Source: Desulfobulbaceae bacterium | Lineage (GTDB): Bacteria > Desulfobacterota > Desulfobulbia > Desulfobulbales > Desulfobulbaceae | NCBI GenBank assembly: GCA_003508005.1 | Contig: DNUE01000046.1 | Location: 1 to 13,561, forward strand | DNA length: 13,561 bases | Direction: 5' to 3' | Shown here: positions 1 through 7,559 of the stretch, piece after piece | Layout of the letters: each line of letters starts with the position of its first letter | Numbering within the stretch: the first letter of the stretch is position 1 | Translations under genes and position numbers: made by a program | Notes under the pieces: model-generated | What the model was told of the DNA's origin: nothing | Databases searched by the model: none | What the model saw: only the letters and a program-made list of their open reading frames with translations

Positions 1-489
1 ATGATCGGCACCTATGACCCCTGTGCCAAATTCATCAAGCTGGCCAGGTCAAAAGGTTTTAACCCCGTCTTTCACAATGTTTCCTTTGTCGGTTCCGATG
101 AGTTGGCCAGGAAATTGGGCGGGGATGGGGAAGGGGTCATCATCACCCAGGTTGTCCCTCCACCCGGGGAGATGGTCCTCCTTCCGGCCGCAGAGGATTA
201 TGCCCGATTACTGGCCAAATATTACCCGCAGCATACCCCCACCTTTGTGGGATTTGAGGGATTCATAAATGCCAAAATCCTGCTGGAGGGCTTGCGGCGG
301 GCCGGAAAAGACATTACCAGGGAAGACTTCATCGATGCCATAGACACCCTGGATGTATACTTTGTGGGTATCGGCGCCAAAGTATCTTTTGGCCCCGATG
401 ACCACCAGGGGCTAAGTAAGGTGTACTTTACCAGGATTGAAAATGGTGAAATCACAATGTTTACTGACTGGAAAAGTCTCAGGAAATAG
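1..489 (+). CDS. ABC-type branched-chain amino-acid/amide-like periplasmic ligand-binding protein, C-terminal part (5' truncated by window)
   Basis: This is the last 162 residues of a periplasmic binding protein of the type I LivK/LivJ-like fold (Peripla_BP_6 class), which captures a small ligand in the periplasm for an ABC importer or a sensor. The ATG at base 1 is probably an internal Met: the visible part has no signal peptide and begins in the middle of the fold (MIGTYDPCAKFIKLARSKGF, then a Phe/Val strand). The segments VGFEGFINAKILLEGLRRAGKDI and ENGEITMFTDW are typical of the C-terminal lobe and final strands of this family, and the stop (TAG) falls where these proteins normally end. 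The histidine kinase begins 2 nt after the stop, so the two are almost certainly co-transcribed. That suggests the binding protein presents a ligand to the kinase rather than, or as well as, to a permease. The ligand cannot be told from this fragment. Confidence 0.85.
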   Translation: MIGTYDPCAKFIKLARSKGFNPVFHNVSFVGSDELARKLGGDGEGVIITQVVPPPGEMVLLPAAEDYARLLAKYYPQHTPTFVGFEGFINAKILLEGLRRAGKDITREDFIDAIDTLDVYFVGIGAKVSFGPDDHQGLSKVYFTRIENGEITMFTDWKSLRK

Positions 490-491
490 TT

Positions 492-2486
492 GTGGGGCAA
501 ATGGACACCCTGCGCAATCTGAGTTTTAAAAACAAGGTATTATTCAGTACCACATTAATCGTGGTCCTTTTAGGCATAGCCGTGGTTTTTGTCGTCCAGT
601 GGGTACTGCTTCCAAGTTTGACTTCAGAGCTTAAAAACAGAGGGGTGGCTATTGCCCAAAGTATAGCCGGTCAAAGCAGGGGCTATGTCCTGGTGCAAGA
701 CAAGCCTATATTGACCAGCTTGATTTTTGATGAAAAGCAGCTTGAAGAGAGAAGGCTCTTCATATCATATATACTTGTTCTTGATGACAACCAGGAGGTG
801 CTGGCCCACACCTTTATCGGCGAATTTCCTTCGTGGATTGTGCAGGCCAATTTACTTCTGCCTGATCAGGTACGGAGCATCAAGTCCGTTACTATTCCCG
901 AAGGACATGTCTACGATATTGCTGTGCCTGTAAAAGAAGGCATATATCAGATCGGGACCGTTCGTGTGGGTTTGAATAAAGCAGTTATCGACCGGCTAAT
1001 AGCAAAATTGGCCTTTATCCTTCTGGGGGCCATATCTGCGGTAATCGTGGTCGGATTTGTTATCAGTCAACGCTTGTCCAAGTATATTACCCGCCCTGTC
1101 TCCCAGCTCACCCATTTAGCAGGTGAGATCAGCCGTGGAAACCTGGATGTACCCTTTGATTTCGGGGAAAAGGTCAAGTGCTGGGAGATTGAGAAATGTG
1201 TCAAAACCAATTGCCCGGCTTATGGCAAAACCGATAGAATGTGCTGGTTTACTGAAGGGACCCTTTGCACCGGAACTCCCATGGGAATGTTTCCCGAGAA
1301 GCTTGAAGATTGTTTCAAGTGCAGAGTCTACAAGAAGCATGCCGGCGATGAGATAGTTCAGCTTGCAGATGCCTTTTCCAACATGACCAGGAACTTGCAA
1401 GTCTCCAGGGATGAATTACGGAGAGTCTATGATTTCCAGAGAAATCTCATTGAGGGCTCTATTGATGGAATTATTGCCACGAATGACCGGGGAAGCATCG
1501 TAATTTTCAATGAAGCCGCCGAAAAGCTCTTTGGCTATGTGAGTGAGGAAGTTATCGGGAAGATGGATATGGCCGGTCTCTACCCGTCCGACCGGTCCCA
1601 GCAGGTCAGGGAAGACCTGAATGGAGAAGGATACGGGGGGGCCGGCAAGCTCCTAAACTATGAGACCACCATTGTAAACAGTGCCGGCAATGAAGTCCCT
1701 GTGTGGCTGTCGGCAAATATCCTGTATGAACAGGGGAAGGTGCTGGGAACTGTCATGTTTTTGCAGGATTTGACCGAAAGGAGGAGATTGGAAAAAAAGG
1801 TGCTGGAATCGGAAAAATTGGCAACCGTTGGTATGGTGGCATCCTATATCTCTCATGAAATAAAGAATCCCCTGACGGTAATTGGCGGCTTTGCCAATCA
1901 GATTCTTCGCACCATAGGAGAGGATGCCAAAAGCAGAAAAAAGTTGGAAATCATCGTTAATGAAGTCAATAGATTGGTGGGATTCCTTTCAGATGTTCGA
2001 GACTTCAGCAAGCTATCCACGCCAACAAAGGAGATGGCCGGCATTAATGGTGTCCTGGAGGAAGTCACCACCTTTTTTGCGCAGGAGTTTGAAGCCCATC
2101 ATATAGCACTTGAAAAATCATTTGATCCCGCGATCCCGGAAGCCTTGTTTGATCCAAGACAGATTAAACAGGTAGCTATCAATGTTGTCAAAAATTCAGT
2201 TGAAGCCATGCCGGAAGGCGGGAAGCTGTCCATTGAAACATGCCTCAGGGATGATTGCATTGAAATTCGCATCAGCGACACAGGAAAGGGAATCGCCCCC
2301 GAGAACTTAAAAGATATTTTCAGCCCATTTGTTACCACCAAGCCCACAGGTACAGGGCTTGGGCTGGCCATCTCCCAAAAGATTATCCATGATCATGAAG
2401 GTGAGGTGAACATTCAAAGTACATTGGGCGAAGGAACCGTTTGTACCATTGTTCTCCCTGTTCAATATTCCGTTAGCAAAGAGTAA
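492..2486 (+). CDS. Membrane sensor histidine kinase with periplasmic domain, HAMP, Cys-rich insert and PAS
   Basis: This 664-aa kinase should sense an envelope signal and autophosphorylate. Visible order: TM1 about residues 15-38; a periplasmic region of about 130 residues; TM2 about 172-192; a HAMP-like linker; a cysteine-rich insert at 229-278 (Cys 230, 236, 241, 251, 259, 274, 277, beginning CWEIEKC); a HAMP/coiled end near 284-310; a PAS domain about 312-428 ending DLTERRRLEKK; HisKA with SHEIKNP (phospho-acceptor His455); and HATPase with the N-box (Asn568), DTGKGIAP at 596-603 and GTGLGLAI at 620-627. All catalytic motifs are present. The GTG start at 492 is preferred because AGGA at 481-484 lies 7 nt upstream; an ATG nine bases further in is the alternative. 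It follows the binding-protein gene by 2 nt. No response regulator is visible beside it, since the next gene is on the other strand, so its partner is unknown. The Cys cluster could bind a metal or Fe-S centre, but this is inference. Confidence 0.93.
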   Translation: MGQMDTLRNLSFKNKVLFSTTLIVVLLGIAVVFVVQWVLLPSLTSELKNRGVAIAQSIAGQSRGYVLVQDKPILTSLIFDEKQLEERRLFISYILVLDDNQEVLAHTFIGEFPSWIVQANLLLPDQVRSIKSVTIPEGHVYDIAVPVKEGIYQIGTVRVGLNKAVIDRLIAKLAFILLGAISAVIVVGFVISQRLSKYITRPVSQLTHLAGEISRGNLDVPFDFGEKVKCWEIEKCVKTNCPAYGKTDRMCWFTEGTLCTGTPMGMFPEKLEDCFKCRVYKKHAGDEIVQLADAFSNMTRNLQVSRDELRRVYDFQRNLIEGSIDGIIATNDRGSIVIFNEAAEKLFGYVSEEVIGKMDMAGLYPSDRSQQVREDLNGEGYGGAGKLLNYETTIVNSAGNEVPVWLSANILYEQGKVLGTVMFLQDLTERRRLEKKVLESEKLATVGMVASYISHEIKNPLTVIGGFANQILRTIGEDAKSRKKLEIIVNEVNRLVGFLSDVRDFSKLSTPTKEMAGINGVLEEVTTFFAQEFEAHHIALEKSFDPAIPEALFDPRQIKQVAINVVKNSVEAMPEGGKLSIETCLRDDCIEIRISDTGKGIAPENLKDIFSPFVTTKPTGTGLGLAISQKIIHDHEGEVNIQSTLGEGTVCTIVLPVQYSVSKE

Positions 2487-2550
2487 CAGGCGCCATCCGG
2501 CCACGTCTTTCTTCTTTGGCGATGTGATAGCCTGACAACCGCATGTCATG

Positions 2551-2584
2551 GATAAATAAAAAGGCCGGGGTCAGAACCCCGGCC
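2551..2584 (-). terminator. Rho-independent terminator for the minus-strand gene
   Basis: A perfect 9-bp GC-rich stem (2563-2571 paired with 2576-2584, loop CAGA) is flanked on its left by GATAAATAAAAA. Read on the minus strand, this is a strong hairpin followed by TTTTTATTTATC, an orthodox intrinsic terminator about 45 nt after the stop of the small minus-strand gene. On the plus strand no T-tract follows, so for the kinase transcript it is at best a weak stop. Confidence 0.85.
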
Positions 2585-2629
2585 AACAACTGTTAGTCAG
2601 CAATTATACGGTTTCGGGAACTACCGGCA

Positions 2630-2932
2630 TCAGCCGCCGAAATCGTAGTCAAACTTTTCATTTCTGTCGATGGTAAAACTCTGCTTCACTCCGCGCCCGA
2701 CTTTTTCCTCCACGGTTCCTACCCCTTCCTCAACCGTCGGACAGGACTCAAGCAATTCACACAGCCTGTCGTCCAGTTCGGTCATGATGATATGCAGTTC
2801 ATCAATATGGGGCTGTAATTTATATTTATTAATAGACGGAATCCTGTCTATCTTGCTGGAAAGTTTATGCAGCCTTTCGCTCCACTCCTCCAGCTCCACT
2901 GCCACACTTGAACAATAATACCGGGTTGCCAT
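2630..2932 (-). CDS. Conserved-looking small hypothetical protein, 100 aa
   Basis: I do not recognise the function. The start is the ATG at 2932-2930, because AGGAGGTG lies just upstream on the minus strand; an upstream extension of 22 residues in the same frame lacks such a site. The protein is soluble, with no signal peptide or membrane segment. Residues about 10-65 look alpha-helical and amphipathic (VELEEWSERLHKLSSKID, then PHIDELHIIMTELDDRLCELL), suggesting a short coiled-coil or helical bundle. Cys 7, 58 and 64 are present. After Pro65 comes a low-complexity Glu/Val/Gly stretch and an acidic-aromatic tail (EKFDYDFGG). It is a single-gene unit with its own terminator. The intact ribosome-binding site and terminator argue that it is a real gene. 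The hydrophilic helical N-half could mediate protein-protein contacts, but nothing in the sequence names a partner. Confidence 0.8.
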   Translation of the reverse strand: MATRYYCSSVAVELEEWSERLHKLSSKIDRIPSINKYKLQPHIDELHIIMTELDDRLCELLESCPTVEEGVGTVEEKVGRGVKQSFTIDRNEKFDYDFGG

Positions 2933-3036
2933 AATGCACCTCCTGTCTTCAATGCTGTATATTTTATTCAAAGTATAGGGAAAACAGGTAATAACCACAG
3001 CATCACCGAGACAAGGAACCCTTTTTCCCTACTTGA

Positions 3037-3246
3037 TATAATAAGAATCAATATCAGGTTGGCAATGGTATTTCTTTTGCCCGTATTGATTTGCCCGTAG
3101 CAATCCGTGGGGACCTGACCCCCTTGCCGAAGGAAATTGAACCAGAGCTGACTCCGCAGCGGCTCAAGGAACTTGGCATACGCGGTGTAAGCGAAGCAGA
3201 GGTAATGCAAGCCATAAGAACAGCTTACAGGATCACTGAAGGATAA
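3037..3246 (+). pseudogene. Start-less coding remnant, C-terminal end of an unidentified protein
   Basis: One frame stays open from just after a TGA at 3034-3036 to a TAA at 3244-3246 and reads like real protein, especially its last ~40 codons (TPQRLKELGIRGVSEAEV, then MQAIRTAYRITEG and stop). No ATG or GTG with a ribosome-binding site lies at its head; only weak TTG codons and an internal ATG near the end exist. I read it as the tail of a gene whose front has been lost, or as a chance open frame. The middle of the stretch includes GGGGACCTGACCCC, a near-palindrome of the kind often found in dispersed intergenic repeats of deltaproteobacterial genomes. I could not place the protein in a family. 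Confidence 0.35.
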
Positions 3247-3541
3247 GCATTCTCTAGTCTTGCGCCTAAGTGCGGACGTGCATTCACTGCAGCCGGGTTC
3301 GGGAGGCAGTTTTTTCTGAAAAGGGGAACTTCCGACCTGCTGCAGAGAGAGATCTGTGGAGCTGAGGGCAAGGGAGCTGAAAAATGGCAAAAGGGAAAAA
3401 AATGATTGTTATCCTGTCGGAAAAAAGGCTAAACAAAAGGGGTTGAAAAATCGGGGCGCGGCCTTTTTTATTCCGGCCCGAAAGAAGCGGTTTCCAGATA
3501 TTGACTCACCAACCAGATACTGGAGTGAACAGGAGGGAATC
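3247..3541 (+). other. Intergenic stretch with a doubtful 20-codon ORF and no clear gene
   Basis: No convincing gene is seen. A 20-codon reading frame at 3384-3446 (MAKGKKMIVILSEKRLNKRG) has a fair ribosome-binding site (GGGAG at 3372-3376, 7 nt spacing). It is followed by a GC-rich run and TTTTTTA at about 3455-3471, but I could not build a convincing terminator stem there. The composition changes from A-rich to GC-rich near 3450-3540, just before the outer-membrane protein gene. No clear promoter for that gene was identified, although one must lie here or upstream. Confidence 0.4.
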
Positions 3542-4495
3542 ATGAAATTGTTGCGTGCTTTCGTGGGATTGAGTGTCTTCTTGCCGCTGGCCATGGGCGC
3601 CGCGCCGGGCCACGCCTACGACCTGCCGGCGGTGAACCTGGGGTTCACCAGCTTCATGGACGGCGGCCCGCCTTCCGGACCGGGCTTCTATTTCTCCCAG
3701 TACATCCAGTACTGGTCATCGGACACGTTCACGGACCATGACGGCGACCGGCTTCTTCCGGACGCGGCCGACGAGGATCTGGGGGCCTGGATCAGCTTGA
3801 GCCAGTTTCTCTATCAATCCGACAGGGAACTGCTGGCCGGCGGCAAATTCGGCCTGGACGTGATCGTGCCGGTGGTCAGCCTGGATGTTTCCTATGCGTT
3901 CAACCCCGGCTTTCCCGAAGACAACGGCACCGGCCTGGGCGACATTCTCATCGGGCCCTATCTGCAATGGGACCCGGTCATGGGCCCCAACGGCCCGCGC
4001 TTCATGCACCGGGTGGAACTCCAGCTCATCCTGCCCACGGGCAAGTATGACGAAGACAAGGAGTTGAACCCGGGCAGCAACTTTTTCTCGTTCAATCCGT
4101 ACTGGGCCGGCACCCTGTTCATCACCCCGCGCTGGACCGCTTCCACCCGCATCCACTACCTGTGGAACGCCAAGAACGACGATCCCGGCATTCCCGGCGT
4201 CGACGATACCCAGGCCGGCCAGGCAATTCACCTGAACTTCGCCACCGCTTATGAAATCATTCCCCAGACCCTGCGGATCGGCATCAACGGCTACTACCTC
4301 AAGCAGATCTCCGACTTCCAGGTGGACGGCAACGACGTGGACGACACCCGCGAACAGGTGCTGGGCATCGGCCCCGGCCTGCTGTGGCATATCAACAAGG
4401 ACGCCCACCTGTTCTTCAACACCTATTTCGAGACCGCAGCCGAAAATCGGCCCGAGGGCACGCGCCTCAATCTCCGCCTGGTCTATCATTTCTAA
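3542..4495 (+). CDS. Outer-membrane beta-barrel protein, SphA / phenol-meta-degradation-like (Phenol_MetA_deg type) transporter
   Basis: This 317-aa exported protein probably forms an outer-membrane barrel. The start is the ATG at 3542 because AGGAGGG lies at 3531-3537; an in-frame extension upstream has no such site and reads as non-coding. A signal peptide covers residues 1-25 (hydrophobic VGLSVFLPLAMGA, cleavage after GHA). The mature part alternates short strands and polar turns: GGKFGLDVIVPVV, GTGLGDILIGPYLQWDP, HRVELQLILPTGKYD, ATAYEIIPQTLRIGINGYYLKQ, and ends LRLVYHF. The terminal Phe is the usual barrel-assembly signature. The GTGLGDI and LPTGKYD motifs are typical of the family once named for phenol meta-cleavage operons, whose members are thought to be channels for hydrophobic compounds. 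No catabolic genes are nearby, so the substrate is open. It appears to be monocistronic, ending at a large hairpin. Confidence 0.85.
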   Translation: MKLLRAFVGLSVFLPLAMGAAPGHAYDLPAVNLGFTSFMDGGPPSGPGFYFSQYIQYWSSDTFTDHDGDRLLPDAADEDLGAWISLSQFLYQSDRELLAGGKFGLDVIVPVVSLDVSYAFNPGFPEDNGTGLGDILIGPYLQWDPVMGPNGPRFMHRVELQLILPTGKYDEDKELNPGSNFFSFNPYWAGTLFITPRWTASTRIHYLWNAKNDDPGIPGVDDTQAGQAIHLNFATAYEIIPQTLRIGINGYYLKQISDFQVDGNDVDDTREQVLGIGPGLLWHINKDAHLFFNTYFETAAENRPEGTRLNLRLVYHF

Positions 4496-4507
4496 GCGGC
4501 GCCCCTC

Positions 4508-4539
4508 ACAATGGGGGTGGAAAATTCCACCCCCATTGT
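4508..4539 (+). terminator. Perfect 15-bp hairpin after the barrel-protein gene, probable terminator without U-tract
   Basis: ACAATGGGGGTGGAA (4508-4522) is an exact inverted repeat of 4525-4539, with only AA between. It starts 13 nt after the stop codon. No run of T follows on the plus strand and no run of A precedes it, so it may act as an mRNA 3'-end stabiliser or a Rho-assisted stop rather than an intrinsic terminator. The remaining 4540-4741 shows no feature I can support. Confidence 0.55.
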
Positions 4540-4741
4540 CATGCTGATCTTCACCCATTCGCGATAATTCAGTCTCGACATGCCGGGGGCGAACCTCTCA
4601 TGCATCTCAATGCACCTTGGGGGCTTTGGGAGGTTTCTGTTTTTCAATTCCTTTTGCCCGGCAGGTTCGGGGCGTTCAGAACAGGATCGACGGGCCATCG
4701 ACGCCAACCAGATTCCCTGCACGACGGAGCACGCTCCCTCC

Positions 4742-4769
4742 TTGTAATTTTCTGTCAGTCAACTACAAT
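4742..4769 (+). promoter_or_regulatory. Sigma-70-type promoter for the kinase/regulator operon
   Basis: TTGTAA at 4742-4747 and TACAAT at 4764-4769 are separated by 16 nt and lie just upstream of the kinase gene, giving a short leader. The -35 overlaps GTAATTTT (4744-4751), the left half of the element repeated before the two downstream operons; the right half is absent. Autoregulation is therefore possible but weakly supported. Confidence 0.55.
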
Positions 4770-4787
4770 GAATCCGGGGCGAGATAG

Positions 4788-6857
4788 ATGGCCAGGCCAC
4801 ACTTTCCGTGCACAATGTCGAGACAAATGAAAGGGACAAAAGCCGATCTCCAGCAGGAACTTGAAGAACGTCTGCGATTCGAAACTCTGCTGGCGGATAT
4901 CTCCACCCGGTTCATCAGCCTCCCCGCCGACCAGATAGACAGCGGGATTGAAGATGCCCAGCGCCGCGTCTGCGAATGCCTTGGCGTTGATCTGTCTTCC
5001 CTGTGGCAGAGGTCTTCCGAATCATCGGGGTTCCTGACACTGACTCATCTTCACAGCCCTCAGGAGGGACTGGCTTTCCCGGGGCAGATTAATGGAGCGG
5101 AGATGTTTCCCTGGCAGTATCAGAAGATGATGCAAGGTGAGGTACTCGCATTTTCCACTGAAGATTTGCCGCCGGAGGCTGCTCGCGATCGAGAAAGCCG
5201 CCGCTATTTTGGAATCAAGTCGTCTGTGTCTCTTCCGCTCTCCGTGGGGGGCGGACCGATCATTGGCATACTGACATTCAGCACCTTGGAGGTGGAACAC
5301 AACTGGCCGGCAGAGATCGTGCACAGGCTCACGTTGGTCGGGCAGATCTTCAGCAATGCCCTGGCCAGGAAGGAATCAGACCGGAAAATACGTGAAAGTG
5401 AAGCCAGGCTGCTTCTGGCGGCCGATTCTGCCGGAGCGATGCTATGGGAGCTTGAGATGGAGTCCGGGCGCCTCTGGACCACGGATCAGGGGAAAATTTT
5501 TTTTGGTTTTGCCCAGGACAGCGAACTGACCCTGGACAGTTTTCTCCGTGTCGTTCATCCGGAGGACCGCGTGATGCTCCGGCGCAAAGTGGCGGAAACC
5601 ATGCTCTCCGGCAAAGACAACAGAATTGAATATCGCATCGTACTTCCGGACGGACGCACGCGGTGGGTCCTCTCCCTGGGCCGGCCGTATTCTTCGCCTG
5701 CGCCCCACATGATGGGCGTGTCGCATGACATTACCGAGCGCAGGCTGTTCGAAGACCGAATTCTCGACAGCGAAGCGCGCCTGGCTGCGGCGATAGACGT
5801 TGCCGGGCTGGGGTTTTATGAAATTGGCTATGACATGCGCGTCAAATTTTTCGATGACCGGCTGTGTGCCTTGCTGGGAATTACACCTGCCGATGAGGAG
5901 CACGGCCGGGAATTCTGGCTATCTCGTATCCATCCGGAAGATTTTCCCCGTATGCAGGATCAGATCCGACGAATGCAGATGGAGGGAGTCGACCGGGTCA
6001 AGGAGGAGTACCGCTATCTTCATCCTGAGCGCGGGATGATATGGCTGCATCATTTTTCCCGCGTCCTGGAGCGCAACGCCGCCAGCAGGGCGGTCCGGAA
6101 CATCGGGGTGATCCAGGACATTACCGAGCGCAAGCAGAAGGAAGAGAACTTGCGCCAGAGCGAGGCCGCCCTGAGGAACAGCCAGAAGGATCTCCGGCGG
6201 CTTGCGGGCCGGCTGATTTCCGTCCAGGAGGAGGAATTGCGCCGCCTGTCGCGGGAACTCCACGACGACCTGACGCAGAGACTCGCGGTGATTGCCATCG
6301 AGGCCGGCCAGTTGGAAAGGCAGGCGGAAACAACGGAACAGGCACTGCCGGATGGATCCCTCCAGAGAATATCGCGAATAAAGGAGCAGCTGATCAGTGT
6401 TTCGGAAGATGTCCACCGGATCTCGCGCCAGCTTCATCCGACCATCCTTGACGACCTGGGCCTGGTCCGGGCGATGGGATCCGAGTGCGAGGCCCTGCAG
6501 ATGCGGGAGAAAATCGAGGTCGTGTTCCGGCATGAGAATGTCCCGGACAGGATTGCCAAGGATATCTCGCTCTGCCTCTACCGGGTGGTCCAGGAGGGGC
6601 TGAAAAACATCGTCCGCCATTCCGGTGCCGCCAGGTGCGAGGTTCTGCTGCAGGGAGACGCCGAATCCCTCAGTCTCGCGGTACAGGATGAAGGGAGGGG
6701 ATTCGGTCGGGCGGAGTTGACGATTAAGGGGGGGCTTGGCCTTGCAAGCATGCGCGAGCGGGTGGAGCTTGTCCGGGGGGATTTTGCCATTGACTCCCGG
6801 CCGGGCAAGGGAACGGTCATTCACGTCAGTGTCCCGTTAACAAGGGGGAAGGCATGA
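4788..6857 (+). CDS. Soluble sensor histidine kinase, GAF-PAS-PAS-HisKA_3-HATPase (NarX/DegS-like transmitter)
   Basis: This 689-aa kinase has no membrane segment and probably acts in the cytosol. Domain order: a GAF-like sensor about residues 33-193 (LADISTRF, EDAQRRVCECLG, SSVSLPLSVGGGPIIGILTF); PAS 1 about 202-318, closed by DITERR; PAS 2 about 325-448, closed by DITERK; a coiled linker; HisKA_3 with SRELHDDLTQRLA (phospho-acceptor His492) and the dimer-helix motif QLHPTILDDLGL at 548-559; and HATPase with QEGLKNIVRHS (Asn607), DEGRGFG at 634-640 and GLGLASMRERV. This transmitter class pairs with NarL/LuxR-type regulators, and one overlaps its stop by 4 nt (ATGA). The start is uncertain: ATG 4788 gives the longest frame with only a weak GGGGCGAG upstream, and ATG 4815 or 4827 would still keep every domain. 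The signal is unknown; GAF and PAS domains may bind small ligands, haem or flavin. Confidence 0.93.
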   Translation: MARPHFPCTMSRQMKGTKADLQQELEERLRFETLLADISTRFISLPADQIDSGIEDAQRRVCECLGVDLSSLWQRSSESSGFLTLTHLHSPQEGLAFPGQINGAEMFPWQYQKMMQGEVLAFSTEDLPPEAARDRESRRYFGIKSSVSLPLSVGGGPIIGILTFSTLEVEHNWPAEIVHRLTLVGQIFSNALARKESDRKIRESEARLLLAADSAGAMLWELEMESGRLWTTDQGKIFFGFAQDSELTLDSFLRVVHPEDRVMLRRKVAETMLSGKDNRIEYRIVLPDGRTRWVLSLGRPYSSPAPHMMGVSHDITERRLFEDRILDSEARLAAAIDVAGLGFYEIGYDMRVKFFDDRLCALLGITPADEEHGREFWLSRIHPEDFPRMQDQIRRMQMEGVDRVKEEYRYLHPERGMIWLHHFSRVLERNAASRAVRNIGVIQDITERKQKEENLRQSEAALRNSQKDLRRLAGRLISVQEEELRRLSRELHDDLTQRLAVIAIEAGQLERQAETTEQALPDGSLQRISRIKEQLISVSEDVHRISRQLHPTILDDLGLVRAMGSECEALQMREKIEVVFRHENVPDRIAKDISLCLYRVVQEGLKNIVRHSGAARCEVLLQGDAESLSLAVQDEGRGFGRAELTIKGGLGLASMRERVELVRGDFAIDSRPGKGTVIHVSVPLTRGKA

Positions 6858-7495
6858 GAAGGCCGCGCGTTCTGCTTGCCGATGATCACCGTATCATCGC
6901 CGAAGGCCTGCGCAGCCTGATTGAGCCGGAATTCGAGCTGGTCGGCATTGTCGAGGACGGCCGGGCGCTGGTCGATGCCGCCGAACAACTGCGGCCGGAC
7001 GTGATTGTCGCCGACATCTCGATGCCCCTGCTGAACGGGATTGAGGCGGTGCGGCAGATCAGGAAAGCCAACCGGGATGTCAGGGTGGTCTTCCTGACCA
7101 TGCACCCCGACGTCGCCTACGCGGTCAGCGCCTTCGAAGCGGGCGCCCTGGGCTATGTCCTGAAGCACTCGGCGCCTTCCGAGCTGAGCGTGGCCATCCG
7201 CAGCGCGCTCAGGGGAAAAAAATATGTCACGCCGCTTCTTGCCGGTGAATTCATCGAGGGAGGGAAGAAGGGCTCCCAGGAACGGCACGAAGCATCATCC
7301 TTCCTCACGCGGCGCCAGCGTGAAGTGCTGCAGCTTCTCGCAGAGGGTCGCAGCGTGAAGGAAATCGCCTCTCTGCTGGATGTCTCCACCAGGACCGCGG
7401 AATATCACAAGTATCAGATAATGAAAGAGATCGGGGTGAAAACCGTTGCGGAACTGGTCCGGTATGCCGTCAGGCACAACATTGTCAGCGACTAG
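6854..7495 (+). CDS. NarL/LuxR-family response regulator (receiver + HTH), cognate partner of the upstream kinase
   Basis: This 213-aa regulator should be phosphorylated by the preceding kinase and bind DNA. The receiver (about 4-120) has the acidic pair Asp10/Asp11, phospho-acceptor Asp54 in VIVADISMPLLNG, Thr82 and Lys104, all canonical. A linker follows, then a LuxR-type helix-turn-helix at about 149-213 with LTRRQREVLQLLAEGRSVKE, VSTRTAEYHKYQIMKEIG and AELVRYAVRHNIVS. The YHKY recognition-helix variant is common in this class. Its ATG overlaps the kinase stop (ATGA), so translation is likely coupled. Eighteen bases after its stop lies a 7-2-7 inverted repeat, the layout bound by NarL-type dimers, directly in front of the next operon, and a second copy sits before the following operon. 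I infer this regulator activates both; that is not shown by the sequence alone. Confidence 0.95.
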   Translation: MRRPRVLLADDHRIIAEGLRSLIEPEFELVGIVEDGRALVDAAEQLRPDVIVADISMPLLNGIEAVRQIRKANRDVRVVFLTMHPDVAYAVSAFEAGALGYVLKHSAPSELSVAIRSALRGKKYVTPLLAGEFIEGGKKGSQERHEASSFLTRRQREVLQLLAEGRSVKEIASLLDVSTRTAEYHKYQIMKEIGVKTVAELVRYAVRHNIVSD

Positions 7496-7513
7496 CAATT
7501 TCTCCCCCCTCAC

Positions 7514-7559
7514 CTCGTAATTTTACGAGTTCCATCCTCCTCCCGCCCCCTGCTACAAT
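7514..7559 (+). promoter_or_regulatory. Activator-type promoter: 7-2-7 palindrome plus extended -10, copy 1
   Basis: CTCGTAA (7514-7520), TT, TTACGAG (7523-7529) is a perfect inverted repeat. It is followed by TTC, a run of pyrimidines with no good -35, and TACAAT at 7554-7559 preceded by TGC (extended -10). The palindrome would cover about -52 to -36, the place of an activator that contacts RNA polymerase. GTAATTTTACGAGTTC at 7517-7532 recurs identically at 10359-10374. The transcript would carry about 190 nt before the first good start codon at 7754. Confidence 0.7.

Noticed and set aside
3384..3446. 20-codon microORF MAKGKKMIVILSEKRLNKRG as a real gene
   Set aside because: A ribosome-binding site is present, but the region is A-rich, where such frames arise by chance; no other support.
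3716..4558. Minus-strand open frame of 280 codons opposite the barrel protein
   Set aside because: Shadow of a GC-rich gene; its product is repetitive in Gly/Val/Asp/Gln and its start lies beyond the terminator-like hairpin.
4384..4830. Plus-strand frame of 148 codons spanning the barrel gene end, the hairpin and the kinase promoter
   Set aside because: It crosses a strong hairpin and a promoter, starts inside another gene and encodes no recognisable domain.
5919..6824. Minus-strand open frame of 301 codons opposite the soluble kinase
   Set aside because: Overlaps the intact HisKA_3/HATPase motifs on the plus strand; no ribosome-binding site or recognisable domain.
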